This document shows, piece by piece, positions 1-7,905 of a stretch of 37,925 nucleotides of DNA. The translations under genes and the position numbers were made by a program. The first letter of the stretch is position 1. Every line of letters starts with the position of its first letter. Source of the DNA: Candidatus Omnitrophota bacterium (GTDB lineage Bacteria > Omnitrophota > Gorgyraeia > Zapsychrales > JAHFFX01); contig JAHFFW010000025.1 in assembly GCA_023247725.1 (NCBI GenBank), positions 1 to 37,925 of the forward strand, written 5' to 3'. The notes beneath the pieces are model-generated. The model made no database searches. It had not been told where the DNA came from and saw only the letters and a program-made list of their open reading frames with translations.

Positions 1-89
1 GTCCGCTGCCGATTCTCAAAGTTTCCGACGTAACATTGACTGCTTCCGTCGCAAGGTGTCATTAAATGATTTACAATCGCTGGCTCGGA

Positions 90-185
90 TCAGCGTCTGA
101 TTTTGCCAAACTCAAGTTTTAAAGATAAAAGACTGGCCATAAAAACCAGGGCCCCGACTAACAACGGAATAAAGCTTTCATCCAT
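90..185 (-). CDS. 31-residue membrane ORF, possibly a truncated transporter N-terminus
   Basis: This ORF is too short for most gene callers. It begins at an ATG preceded by a near-consensus Shine-Dalgarno (AAGGAG, 7 nt away) and ends at TGA after 31 codons. Residues 5-22 form one hydrophobic helix, and the C-terminus is basic (KIRR), so an N-out/C-in single-pass topology is likely. Its first residues (MDESFIPLLVGALVF) remind me of the first helix of CPA2-type cation:proton antiporters. It could therefore be a decayed antiporter N-terminus rather than a free small protein. It is the last gene before the window edge and lies behind the fba terminator. No promoter of its own is obvious. Confidence 0.45.
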   Translation of the reverse strand: MDESFIPLLVGALVFMASLLSLKLEFGKIRR

Positions 186-285
186 GGACTGTCTCCTTAT
201 GTACGGTTATTAGCAAAGCGCCGCTCTTGCAGATTGAGATTTAAACCTATCATTGTGGAAGGTTGTATCTCCATTTAGTGACAAT

Positions 286-315
286 AAAAAAACTCCCACC
301 TGTAAGGTAGGAGTT
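286..315 (-). terminator. Intrinsic terminator downstream of fba
   Basis: A 10-bp stem with one mismatch (arms 291-300 and 306-315, loop TGTAA) is followed on the minus strand by a run of seven T. It lies about 125 nt past the aldolase stop codon and would end that transcript. Confidence 0.8.
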
Positions 316-368
316 ATCGGCTAAAAATTCTTTAGCGTTGATCGGCGAACTCCATCGCCTGTTCCCGA

Positions 369-399
369 GGGCCGCGCTGGCATTGGCCAGCGCGGCCCC
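369..399. repeat. GC-rich perfect hairpin after fba
   Basis: GGGCCGCGCTGGC and its exact complement are separated by ATTG, giving a 13-bp perfect stem. It lies 40 nt past the aldolase stop, ahead of the real terminator. It has no U-tract on the minus strand, so it is more likely an mRNA 3'-end stabiliser or a palindromic element than a terminator. It belongs to a series of similar hairpins in this window. Confidence 0.65.
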
Positions 400-438
400 T
401 GATTTTATTTTCTTACGACACCGACGAGCTACGACCTC

Positions 439-1488
439 TTAGGCCACCGTCACATGCTTATCCAAATACACGTCCTGAATCGCGTTTAGAATCGCGACCC
501 CGTCCTTAAAAGGTTTTTGAAAGGCCTTGCGGCCGGAAATCAAGCCTGATCCACCAGCACGTTTATTGATGACCGCTGTCTTAACCGCCTGCACAATGTC
601 GTTTTCTCCCGATGGTCCGCCGGAGTTAATCAATCCGATCTTTCCCATGTAGCAATTGGCGACCTGATAACGGCAAAGGTCGATGGGGTGGTCAGAGGTC
701 AACTTTTCATAAACCAGTTTGTGGGTCTTGCCGAATTTGACGGCATTATAACCGCCATTATTCTCGGGTAACTTTTGTTTGATGATGTCTGCCTGGATCG
801 TGACGCCCAAATGATTGGCCTGGCCGGTTAAGTCCGCGGCGGTATGATAATCCACGCCGTCTTTCTTAAAAGCCGGATTGCGGGTATAGCACCAAAGAAT
901 CGTGGTCATTCCGAGTCGATGGGCTTCTTCGAAAGCTTTAGAGATTTCTTCAATTTGCCGGTTGGATTCCACCGACCCAAAATAAATCGTGGCCCCGACG
1001 GCGATCGCTCCCATATCGTAGGCTTGGCGGACCGAGCCGAACAATCTCTGATCATGGATCTCAGGCACGGTAAAAAGCTGGTTATGGTTGATTTTGACGA
1101 TGAAGGGGATTTTGTGGGAATATTTTCTTGAATAAAGCCCCAAAACTCCGACGGTCGAGGCAACCGCATTGCAGCCGCCTTCGATCGCGAGCTTGATGAT
1201 ATTCTCGGGATCAAAGTACATTGGGTTGGGCGCAAAGGAAGCTCCGGCAGAATGTTCAATGCCTTGATCGACAGGCAGGATGGACAGATAACCCGTACCC
1301 GCCAACCGGCCGTGATGATAAAGCCAGCTCAGATTCTTAAGGACATTGTTATTGCGATCGGAATGGTAAAGAACCCGGTCGACAAAATCCGGACCGGGAA
1401 GCTCGAGATTTTCTTTGGGAATGGTTTTGCATTGATGCTCCAGGAGACTTTGGGCCTGTGCGCCCAACATTTGGACTACATCCGTCAT
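439..1488 (-). CDS. fbaB: Fructose-bisphosphate aldolase class I (DhnA/FbaB type)
   Basis: This cytosolic glycolytic and gluconeogenic enzyme cleaves fructose 1,6-bisphosphate to dihydroxyacetone phosphate and glyceraldehyde 3-phosphate through a Schiff base. The 349 residues match the usual length of the archaeal-type class I family (E. coli FbaB about 350). Visible family features are LPVDQGIEH near 71-79, IVKINHN near 130, and ADIIK with the probable Schiff-base Lys237. SGGPSGEND (about 293-301) is a phosphate-binding loop. The start is the ATG behind AAAGGAG, 8 nt upstream. It has its own promoter (1530-1557) and terminator, so it is probably monocistronic. No class II zinc-binding histidine pattern is present. 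Function is secure at family level; preference for other aldol donors cannot be excluded. Confidence 0.93.
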   Translation of the reverse strand: MTDVVQMLGAQAQSLLEHQCKTIPKENLELPGPDFVDRVLYHSDRNNNVLKNLSWLYHHGRLAGTGYLSILPVDQGIEHSAGASFAPNPMYFDPENIIKLAIEGGCNAVASTVGVLGLYSRKYSHKIPFIVKINHNQLFTVPEIHDQRLFGSVRQAYDMGAIAVGATIYFGSVESNRQIEEISKAFEEAHRLGMTTILWCYTRNPAFKKDGVDYHTAADLTGQANHLGVTIQADIIKQKLPENNGGYNAVKFGKTHKLVYEKLTSDHPIDLCRYQVANCYMGKIGLINSGGPSGENDIVQAVKTAVINKRAGGSGLISGRKAFQKPFKDGVAILNAIQDVYLDKHVTVA

Positions 1489-1529
1489 GATTTGTGCTCC
1501 TTTGTCTGGTCTGCCAACAGAAGGATTTT

Positions 1530-1557
1530 ATTCTAACGCACAAATACCCGATTTCAA
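1530..1557 (-). promoter_or_regulatory. Sigma-70-type promoter of fba
   Basis: TTGAAA (1552-1557), a 16-nt spacer and TAGAAT (1530-1535) read on the minus strand. The predicted transcription start near 1523 gives a 5' UTR of about 35 nt that contains the aldolase Shine-Dalgarno. Confidence 0.65.
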
Positions 1558-1627
1558 AGGTAAAATTCCTGTTTCTGCAAATTCCCTACGTTACCTCTGT
1601 AAATTTTCTTTATGCGGTAAAAATACG

Positions 1628-1674
1628 CGGGGGGCCGGGCGACCTCGCCTAACACTGGGTCGCCCGGCCCCCCG
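1628..1674 (-). terminator. Very stable GC hairpin behind the second cold-shock gene
   Basis: A perfect 17-bp stem (1628-1644 with 1658-1674) encloses a 13-nt loop. On the minus strand it is followed after a few bases by TATTTTT. It lies 18 nt past the csp stop at 1692 and upstream of the fba promoter, so it probably terminates the csp transcript. The U-tract is imperfect. Confidence 0.65.
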
Positions 1675-1691
1675 TCGGACTTCTAAAAAAT

Positions 1692-1895
1692 TCAAGCAAT
1701 CGCCCGCACATTCAGGGCCCGTGGGCCTTTGGGAGACTTCTCTACCTCAAATTCCACACTCTGGTCTTCTTTAAGATCACTGAAAGGAATACCAATCAGA
1801 CTTTGCATATGAAAAAATACTTCTCTGCCGTCGGTGGCGTTGATAAACCCGAATCCTTTGTCACGAACGACCTTCTTGATTTTTCCGGTATGCAT
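1692..1895 (-). CDS. Cold-shock domain protein (second, terminator-gated copy)
   Basis: A 67-residue single cold-shock domain, expected to bind single-stranded RNA/DNA and act as an RNA chaperone. The RNP1-like GFGFI and RNP2-like VFFH motifs are present, although the canonical KWFN near the N-terminus is replaced by KIKKVVRDKGFGFI. It is more divergent than its upstream neighbour. The start at 1895 is chosen because GAAGGAGG lies 7 nt upstream; the longer open frame reads back into a terminator hairpin. That Shine-Dalgarno starts one or two bases after the U-tract of the terminator between the two csp genes, so this gene seems to depend on read-through. Family assignment is firm. Confidence 0.88.
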   Translation of the reverse strand: MHTGKIKKVVRDKGFGFINATDGREVFFHMQSLIGIPFSDLKEDQSVEFEVEKSPKGPRALNVRAIA

Positions 1896-1913
1896 CAGAC
1901 GCCCTCCTTCAAT

Positions 1914-1943
1914 AAAAAAGGCCCGGGACAACCGGGCCTTTTT
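1914..1943 (-). terminator. Symmetric intrinsic terminator between the two csp genes
   Basis: A perfect 12-bp stem AAAAAGGCCCGG/CCGGGCCTTTTT has loop GACAA and T-rich flanks on both strands. It starts 14 nt past the stop of the first csp gene, and its U-tract abuts the Shine-Dalgarno of the second. Only read-through transcripts can carry the second gene with its ribosome-binding site. Confidence 0.88.
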
Positions 1944-1957
1944 GGTTTCTTGGAGAT

Positions 1958-2158
1958 TTATCTCTTCACGACATTGGTCGCTTGCTGACCTTTGGGACCA
2001 GTGGTGATTTCAAACTCCACCTTTTGGCCTTCACTTAAGGTCTTAAAGCCTTCTCCCTGGATAGCACTGTGATGAACAAACACATCACTGCCATTCTCTG
2101 GGGTGATAAAACCATACCCTTTTTGGTCATTGAACCATTTGACTGTTCCGGTAACCAT
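1958..2158 (-). CDS. cspA: Cold-shock protein, CspA family
   Basis: A 66-residue canonical cold-shock domain with the nucleic-acid-binding signatures [12 protein letters not shown] (RNP1) and VFVHHSAI (RNP2), ending in the usual [10 protein letters not shown]. It is predicted to be an RNA chaperone and transcription antiterminator that melts weak RNA hairpins. The start is supported by AGGAGG upstream. The gene is first in a two-gene unit with the divergent csp at 1692-1895. It is driven by a strong promoter through a 5' UTR of about 176 nt, long UTRs being typical of cold-inducible csp genes. Which E. coli paralogue it corresponds to cannot be told. Confidence 0.93.
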   Translation of the reverse strand: MVTGTVKWFNDQKGYGFITPENGSDVFVHHSAIQGEGFKTLSEGQKVEFEITTGPKGQQATNVVKR

Positions 2159-2236
2159 TATTCACTTTCCTCCTTTCTTAAAAATTGAGTAAATAATGGC
2201 AGCCTGTCCCACGTTGATGCGCTTTTTCAGGAACAA

Positions 2237-2300
2237 CTCTGGCGTTTAACCCAGAGGCAGAAAAAAAGCCGCCAGAGAATGATCTTAACTCCCTCGCGGC
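2237..2300 (-). promoter_or_regulatory. Long csp 5' leader with competing hairpins (candidate thermosensor)
   Basis: On the minus strand, GCCGC (2300-2296) can pair with GCGGC (2272-2268). CTCTGGCG (2277-2270) can instead pair with CGCCAGAG (2244-2237), using part of the same GGCG. A second CTCTGG (2256-2251) competes for that same CCAGAG. The pairings exclude one another, as expected of a temperature- or protein-responsive leader. This was read by eye and not folded computationally. Confidence 0.5.
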
Positions 2301-2340
2301 AAAAGATTTCTACTCCCTTATTTACTTCTATGTTGAGGAA

Positions 2341-2369
2341 AGCTTAATGGAAATTCTTCTCTGTGTCAA
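2341..2369 (-). promoter_or_regulatory. Strong sigma-70 promoter of the csp operon
   Basis: TTGACA (2364-2369), a 17-nt spacer and TAAGCT (2341-2346) lie on the minus strand. The predicted start near 2334 gives a 5' UTR of about 176 nt. The promoter lies just past the stop of the UDP-glucose dehydrogenase gene. Confidence 0.78.
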
Positions 2370-2395
2370 GCGATATTTCTTTTTGAGGGATTGTT

Positions 2396-3724
2396 CTACA
2401 ACTTCCCCCGGCCAATGCCGAAATATTCAAAACCCGTTTTTTCCATGAGCTTCTTGTCAAAGAGATTGCGCCCGTCAAATAAGATGGGCTGGCGCATCGA
2501 GGTCTTCACTTTTTTGAAATCCAATTTCAGGAATTCTTTCCATTCCGTCAGAACCAGCAAACAATCGGCGCCAGAGGCTGCCGCATAAGCATCCTTGCTA
2601 AACACAACGCCGGGCAATTCCATCTTTGATTTGTCCATAGCCTTAGGGTCGTAGGCCTTGACTTTGGCTCCTTCGTGCTGCAGGGTTCGAATGATTTCAA
2701 GGGAAGGAGCATTGCGCATGTCGTCGGTATCGGGCTTAAAGGCCAGGCCCCAGACACCGATCATCTTGTTCTTAATGATCCATAACTTGTCCTCAATCAA
2801 TCTCAGGAAGTACTGCCTCTGCTCTTCATTGACCTGGCGAACTTCTTTGAGGAGATTAAAGGAATAACCACTTTTTTCACTCAGACGAATAAACGCGTCA
2901 ACATCTTTGGGAAAACAGCTGCCGCCATAGCCTATCCCGGCGTTTAAAAACGCGCGGCCGATCCGTTTGTCGTATCCCATCCCTTCGGAGACTTTAAGAA
3001 CATCGGCGCCCACCAAATCGCAGATCCGCGCGACGGCGTTGATAAAAGAAATTTTGGTCGCCAGAAAAGAATTGGACGCGTGTTTGATGAGCTCCGCCGA
3101 ATTGATGTTCGTGACAACGATGGGCGCCTTGAGCGGCTTGTAGACATCGCGTAAGAGTTCCTCGGCCCTGGGCGATTCCACCCCCATCACAATCCGGTCC
3201 GGATTCATGAAGTCCTCCATGGCGCAGCCTTCGCGAAGAAATTCGGGGTTGGAGGCCACATCGAAATCCAGGCCGTTCTTTTTGGGATCAGGATGACGGA
3301 ATTTTTTGGGCAGGTTGAGTCGGATGGTCCGTTCGATCCGCCGGCCAGTGGCGGTGGGGACGGTGGATTTTTCGACAATCAATTTGTAAGAATCCATATT
3401 AACGGCAATTTCACGCGCCACATTCTCCACATGAGTCAGGTCCGCCTCTCCGTTTTTCTTGGAGGGGGTGCCCACGGATATGAAAATGACCGTCGAGGAT
3501 TGAGTGGCCGCCTTGATGGACGTCGTAAAGGTGATCCGTTTCTTGGCCAATAGCTCTTTGAGCTTTGGTTCTAATCCCGGTTCATAGATAGGAACCTCAC
3601 CGGCTTGCAAAGATTGGATTTTTTTCTTGTCGTTATCCACACACATCACTTCATGACCGATATGACCCAGACAAACACCCGTGACCAAACCGACGTATCC
3701 TGATCCAATGATGGCGATCTTCAT
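2396..3724 (-). CDS. ugd: UDP-glucose 6-dehydrogenase
   Basis: This cytosolic enzyme oxidises UDP-glucose to UDP-glucuronate with two NAD+, supplying sugar for polysaccharide or LPS. The 442 residues match the family. The N-terminal Rossmann fold shows GSGYVGLVTG (7-16), the central domain carries the catalytic Cys270 in GGSCFPKD, and the C-terminal UDP-binding domain has GLAFKPDTDDMR. The start is the ATG one base after the lptD stop codon, implying translational coupling; the open frame further upstream overlaps lptD. It is the third gene of the ROK kinase-lptD-ugd operon. The related GDP-mannose dehydrogenase is a less likely alternative. Confidence 0.93.
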   Translation of the reverse strand: MKIAIIGSGYVGLVTGVCLGHIGHEVMCVDNDKKKIQSLQAGEVPIYEPGLEPKLKELLAKKRITFTTSIKAATQSSTVIFISVGTPSKKNGEADLTHVENVAREIAVNMDSYKLIVEKSTVPTATGRRIERTIRLNLPKKFRHPDPKKNGLDFDVASNPEFLREGCAMEDFMNPDRIVMGVESPRAEELLRDVYKPLKAPIVVTNINSAELIKHASNSFLATKISFINAVARICDLVGADVLKVSEGMGYDKRIGRAFLNAGIGYGGSCFPKDVDAFIRLSEKSGYSFNLLKEVRQVNEEQRQYFLRLIEDKLWIIKNKMIGVWGLAFKPDTDDMRNAPSLEIIRTLQHEGAKVKAYDPKAMDKSKMELPGVVFSKDAYAAASGADCLLVLTEWKEFLKLDFKKVKTSMRQPILFDGRNLFDKKLMEKTGFEYFGIGRGKL

Positions 3725-3725
3725 T

Positions 3726-5963
3726 TTATAATCCCGTGCTTGTACTTTGCGAGCCTGCCTTGCGTCGATTGAAACTGGTTCCAATATCAATGGGCGATTC
3801 CGGAAAGGCCTTTAACCGAAAAATGAGAAGGATCTCTTCTCCTTCATTTCTTTTTTCATTGAAAACCATATCCATATCCCACTCGTGCAAGTTGCGGGTG
3901 ATCGTGTAGCCGTGTTCTTTATACAATCCGCGCTCCACATCGTAACGTTCATAAACCCGGAACTTCCATTTGGGGTTGAGCCGGTAACCTAACTCCGTCG
4001 TGATTTGATCATCGACGGCCACATTGAGGCGCTTGCCCAAGGCCAAGTACCATTTGTCATCCTGGTCATTGATATACAATTCGAAATTGATTGTGCTCAA
4101 GCGGTCGCGGACCGCATTATAATCCGTATCCATGGAAAAGGTCAACCAATCAATGGGCTTAAAATCGGTCTGCGTCGTAATGTGATCAAACCCACCTTTG
4201 TTGGTCGGATACTCCTTGAGCCGGAACGGAAAGCTGACGATATTGCGCAACAATTCTATGCCCGTGTTGTCGCGCTTGGTCTGCAATTTATTCTCCACGG
4301 AAAATCCAATCGTGTGATCTCCCGCGAGCGTATCGATCGTATCGAACTCATCCAGCTGACTGGCGGGAACGGTTGGATCGGGAGAAAATCGATAGGCAAT
4401 CGAAGGGGTGATGATATGCCGCAGACGATTGATGGCGATTCCCCAAAAATTTTTCTTCAAGTCATAGACCTTATGAAATTTTGTGCTTAAGTCCGCGCCC
4501 GTCGTAAAGATCCCGCGCACAATATCGTACTGCTGCCGGTCCTTGGTGCGGCTATAGTAGGTGGTCCGGCCGCCCACCAGGGGCTTGAATTCCACAATGG
4601 AGACCTTCATCGGATACGAAATCTCATTGTTGGAATCCATCCGGACGGTTTCTTTATTGACTTCCGTTGGTGAGGCATCTTTGCGGACCAGATTAGAAAA
4701 GGTGTCGGTCGTTTTCAAATAAAAATTTGAGTGCCACAGCTGCTGGTTGGCAACGTCGTACTTAATCTCGGGGAGTCTTTCAACCGACGAGACAAAATGA
4801 TTGATGCGCACATCGGTGCGAAAACTCAAAGAGCCGTTGGGCATCGTTCGGTTCAGCACGAAAAATGAAGCCGGGTTCGATTCTTGACGGTATTCGTTTT
4901 CAAAAAAATCCTTTAAAAAGGTGGGACCGCTCAATTTGTAATACTGCCAGACCGCCTGAGTCTGCTTGTCAATGTCCCACTTGTGCCGCGATTCAAATTT
5001 GTAACGCTCCTGTTCGGGGGTGGGCGACGGACGCGGCTGGTAAAAATGTTTGGAAGTGATCCGGCGTTGTAGGGTGTAATAGCCCTTGATGATGCCGTTG
5101 CCGGTTTTGGGCGTATGGTACTCGACGTCGAAGCCTTCCCCGACATCCAGACGTTCGCGAAAATCCAGATGCAGATTGCCTTTGAGGCGGGGATTCAATT
5201 CGTAACGGTAACTGGTTAAAAGAAACATCCCCCACTCCTTGCTGTAACCGGGAACAAACGTCAGACGCGGCTTTCCATCCAGGCGCTGAGTGTAACGCGG
5301 CAAATAAAATACCGGCACACGGCCTATGATCATGTGCACGTTCTGCGCCACGGCTTTCTCCCCGGGAAAGACATCGAGTTTACGTGAAGCCATGCGGAAA
5401 TGCGGTTTGTCAAGATCGCAGGTTGTCAGATAACCTTCACCAAGCACGATGTGCTTGGGTCCCAATTTCTGCATGGTCTTGGCCTCGCCATAAAATGGCG
5501 CCGAGGCAATCTTGGCCCCCATGAACTCGCCGGTCATGGTTCCAAAGTTAAAAGTCATTTTGTCGCCGGTGATTGTACCCTGCGGCGAATTTAATCGCAC
5601 GTGGCCTTCGGCCACCGCAATTTTGGAATCCTTGGAGAAGACCACTTTATCACCGGTCAAGCGCGTCGTTCCTTTGACGATGGAAACATTTCCTTGCGCC
5701 ACGAGTTTATTTCCCGCCATCATGTATTCCACCTGGTCGCCGTTGATTTCCACAGAATTATTTTCGGGCTCGGCTTTTTCGGGCGTGGCAACAGTGGGGG
5801 ATTCGGCAGGATTTTTTTCCTGATTTTGCAGATACTCTTCGAATTTGGAAAGATCTTTGGCCAAGGCTTCCAATGATGAAAGGCCAATAACAAAACAGCC
5901 CAGGCTAAGAAGAAACAGCCATCTGGAAAGAAAACAACTACCAGGATTAACGGATGGTGGCAT
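3726..5963 (-). CDS. lptD: LPS-assembly outer-membrane protein LptD
   Basis: LptD is the outer-membrane beta-barrel that, plugged by LptE, inserts lipopolysaccharide into the outer leaflet. The 745-residue product has a signal peptide (hydrophobic 15-30, likely cleavage after ALA near 35). A charged linker leads into an OstA/LptA-like beta-jellyroll (about 70-190, with NGDQVEYMMAGNKLVAQGNV). The rest is a long region of alternating aromatic strands typical of the barrel. The four conserved inter-domain cysteines of the E. coli protein are not present: in the mature region I see only a single Cys (TTCDLD). The start overlaps the upstream kinase gene by 17 nt, and the stop is 1 nt from ugd. Its presence is the best evidence for a diderm envelope. 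Confidence 0.88.
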   Translation of the reverse strand: MPPSVNPGSCFLSRWLFLLSLGCFVIGLSSLEALAKDLSKFEEYLQNQEKNPAESPTVATPEKAEPENNSVEINGDQVEYMMAGNKLVAQGNVSIVKGTTRLTGDKVVFSKDSKIAVAEGHVRLNSPQGTITGDKMTFNFGTMTGEFMGAKIASAPFYGEAKTMQKLGPKHIVLGEGYLTTCDLDKPHFRMASRKLDVFPGEKAVAQNVHMIIGRVPVFYLPRYTQRLDGKPRLTFVPGYSKEWGMFLLTSYRYELNPRLKGNLHLDFRERLDVGEGFDVEYHTPKTGNGIIKGYYTLQRRITSKHFYQPRPSPTPEQERYKFESRHKWDIDKQTQAVWQYYKLSGPTFLKDFFENEYRQESNPASFFVLNRTMPNGSLSFRTDVRINHFVSSVERLPEIKYDVANQQLWHSNFYLKTTDTFSNLVRKDASPTEVNKETVRMDSNNEISYPMKVSIVEFKPLVGGRTTYYSRTKDRQQYDIVRGIFTTGADLSTKFHKVYDLKKNFWGIAINRLRHIITPSIAYRFSPDPTVPASQLDEFDTIDTLAGDHTIGFSVENKLQTKRDNTGIELLRNIVSFPFRLKEYPTNKGGFDHITTQTDFKPIDWLTFSMDTDYNAVRDRLSTINFELYINDQDDKWYLALGKRLNVAVDDQITTELGYRLNPKWKFRVYERYDVERGLYKEHGYTITRNLHEWDMDMVFNEKRNEGEEILLIFRLKAFPESPIDIGTSFNRRKAGSQSTSTGL

Positions 5964-6873
5964 GACGAACCAGAACCTGTGCTCCTAAAATTCCGGCATC
6001 TTCACCGAGGAGACTTTTTTTAATGAGGAGTGGTTTGACCGGAATTTTTAACGCCCTTTTTTTTAAAACCGTCTTGATCGTTTTTTCCATGTAAGGAAAA
6101 TTGTTGGCCACGCCTCCGCCGATCACGATACAACGAGGATTGAGCAAATTGACAACACTGACCAAACCGTTGGCCAAATGGGTAGCCGCTTCCTTCCAGA
6201 AACGCAGGGCCCGGGCATCGCCTGCTTGGGCTCTCTGGCCCATCTGCTCGGGGGTCATCTCCTTTCCGTAAACCTGCGCCGCCTTCTCGGACAAATAGCG
6301 ATTACCTATTGTCCGTTCCAGACAAGCGCTTCCTCCGCAATGACAGAGGGGTCCTTTTTCATTTAAAGGCACGTGGCCCAATTCTCCGGCGGTATTGGTT
6401 TGGCCCCGGTACAAGCGCCCGTCGAGGATTAAGCCACTGCCGACACCGGTTCCCAGGGTCAGGCAGACCAGATGCTCAAAACCTTTGCCGGCTCCCAATT
6501 TCCATTCCCCAAGCGCAACCACTTTAGCATCATTATCGAGGAAAACCGGAAGATGCAATTTCTTTTCAAGAATTTCTTTCAGCGGAACATTTTTCCAGCC
6601 GGGGATGTTGGGAAGAAAATTGACCATGCCCTTGGCAGGATCAATCAACCCAGGCAAACCGATCCCAATTCCCAGGATGGATTTTTTATCCACTTCCCCT
6701 CGGCGGATAAGCTCTTTGATAGCGACGGCCAAGGCATTGATGAGTGATTTTTTACTTGAGGCGTAAGGCGCTGTCAGGAAATTATTTCGGGCGGTAATCT
6801 TTCCTTGGGAGTCGACCAATCCTAGCTTAATATTGGTTCCCCCGACATCTATACCGATGACATATGATTTCAT
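5947..6873 (-). CDS. ROK-family sugar kinase, probably glucokinase
   Basis: Predicted cytosolic ATP-dependent hexokinase of the ROK family, most likely making glucose 6-phosphate. N-terminal GIDVGGTNIKLGLVD is the phosphate-1 motif. The sugar-binding residues lie in ELGHVPL and the ROK zinc site follows (the His in GH, then CHCGGSACLE). C-terminal GGGVA binds nucleotide. At about 308 residues it has the usual length and no N-terminal helix-turn-helix, so it is an enzyme rather than a NagC/XylR-type repressor. The chosen ATG at 6873 follows an in-frame TTG; neither has a strong Shine-Dalgarno. It is first in the operon with lptD and ugd. N-acetylmannosamine or fructose kinase activity is possible. 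Confidence 0.87.
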   Translation of the reverse strand: MKSYVIGIDVGGTNIKLGLVDSQGKITARNNFLTAPYASSKKSLINALAVAIKELIRRGEVDKKSILGIGIGLPGLIDPAKGMVNFLPNIPGWKNVPLKEILEKKLHLPVFLDNDAKVVALGEWKLGAGKGFEHLVCLTLGTGVGSGLILDGRLYRGQTNTAGELGHVPLNEKGPLCHCGGSACLERTIGNRYLSEKAAQVYGKEMTPEQMGQRAQAGDARALRFWKEAATHLANGLVSVVNLLNPRCIVIGGGVANNFPYMEKTIKTVLKKRALKIPVKPLLIKKSLLGEDAGILGAQVLVRHATIR

Positions 6874-6928
6874 CAAAGCGATGATAAAGGATAGATTTTT
6901 TGAGCGTTTAGCGTTCTACTTGGGGCCC

Positions 6929-6957
6929 ATTGTAAAGGAATTCGGCAGGCTCTTCAA
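6929..6957 (-). promoter_or_regulatory. Promoter of the ROK kinase-lptD-ugd operon
   Basis: TTGAAG (6952-6957), a 17-nt spacer and TACAAT (6929-6934) lie on the minus strand. The predicted start near 6922 gives a leader of about 50 nt to the kinase ATG. No terminator was seen between accD and this promoter. Confidence 0.72.
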
Positions 6958-7040
6958 GGGTATTTCCGGTTTTTGGCCGATGGAAAAAATTTTCTCGTAT
7001 AGAAACATATGTCCCTGAAACAAATGATGGGCGGGGACCG

Positions 7041-7886
7041 TTAAGAATGCTGCGTAAACGCAAGGATTTGACCGATCGTTGCTTTCATATCCTTGCGCTG
7101 GACGATCATGTCGATGAGACCGTGGGCTTGAAGAAATTCGGAACGCTGAAAGCCCTCCGGAAGTTTCTGACGAATGGTCTGCTCGATGACCCGAGGGCCG
7201 GTAAAGCCGATGAGGGCCTTGGGCTCGGCCATAATGATGTCGCCGATTCCGGCAAAGGAGGCCATGATGCCGGCCATGGTGGGATTGGTCAAGACGGAAA
7301 TGTGCAAAAGCCCTGCCGCATGATGACGGGATAATGCGGCGCAGGTCTTGGCCATTTGCATGAGAGAATAAATCCCTTCATACATGCGAGCGCCGCCGCC
7401 AGAACCGGAGACAATGACGACCGGTAAACGATTGGCCGTGGCGAATTCCACGGCCCGGGTGATCCGCTCGCCCACGACCGAGCCCATGGATCCCATGATG
7501 AATCGGGAATCGGTGACGCCGATCGTGATGGGCTTTTGCAGAAGCTGTCCATGACCGGTGATGACGGCTTCTTTCAACCCCGTCGCTTTTTGATCCTCTT
7601 CCAATTTATCTTTATAGGTTTTGGGGCCTTTGAAATCCAAAGGATCGATGGAAGAAAGATTCCCATCCAATTCTGTAAAAGTTCCGGCATCCAGCAAAAG
7701 CTCGAGGCGTTCGTGAGCGGTTAATCCAAAATGAAAATTGCATTTGGGACAAACATTCCAGTTTTCTTTCAAAACTTTCACATACATCGGGCTTGCGCAG
7801 CCCGGACACTTGGACCAAAGTCCCTCCGGAATTTCTTTTTTCTTAACTTTAACAAGGGTGTATTTATTTTTTCCAAAAAGGGCCAT
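7041..7886 (-). CDS. accD: Acetyl-CoA carboxylase carboxyltransferase subunit beta
   Basis: AccD with AccA transfers carboxyl from carboxybiotin to acetyl-CoA, giving malonyl-CoA for fatty-acid synthesis. An N-terminal four-cysteine zinc ribbon (C27, C30, C46, C49) is followed by the crotonase-fold carboxyltransferase domain. The oxyanion/CoA loop reads SGSGGGARMYEG, where the family normally has SASGGARMQEG. Length (281) is typical. The gene starts 19 nt after the DUF1015 gene and probably shares its transcript. accA is not in this window. Confidence 0.94.
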   Translation of the reverse strand: MALFGKNKYTLVKVKKKEIPEGLWSKCPGCASPMYVKVLKENWNVCPKCNFHFGLTAHERLELLLDAGTFTELDGNLSSIDPLDFKGPKTYKDKLEEDQKATGLKEAVITGHGQLLQKPITIGVTDSRFIMGSMGSVVGERITRAVEFATANRLPVVIVSGSGGGARMYEGIYSLMQMAKTCAALSRHHAAGLLHISVLTNPTMAGIMASFAGIGDIIMAEPKALIGFTGPRVIEQTIRQKLPEGFQRSEFLQAHGLIDMIVQRKDMKATIGQILAFTQHS

Positions 7887-7905
7887 GGGTTTTGGGGTTT
7901 TGGAT

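Noticed and set aside
1-62. Minus-strand ATG at 62 with an open frame to the left edge
   Set aside because: About 20 codons, no Shine-Dalgarno and no recognisable sequence.
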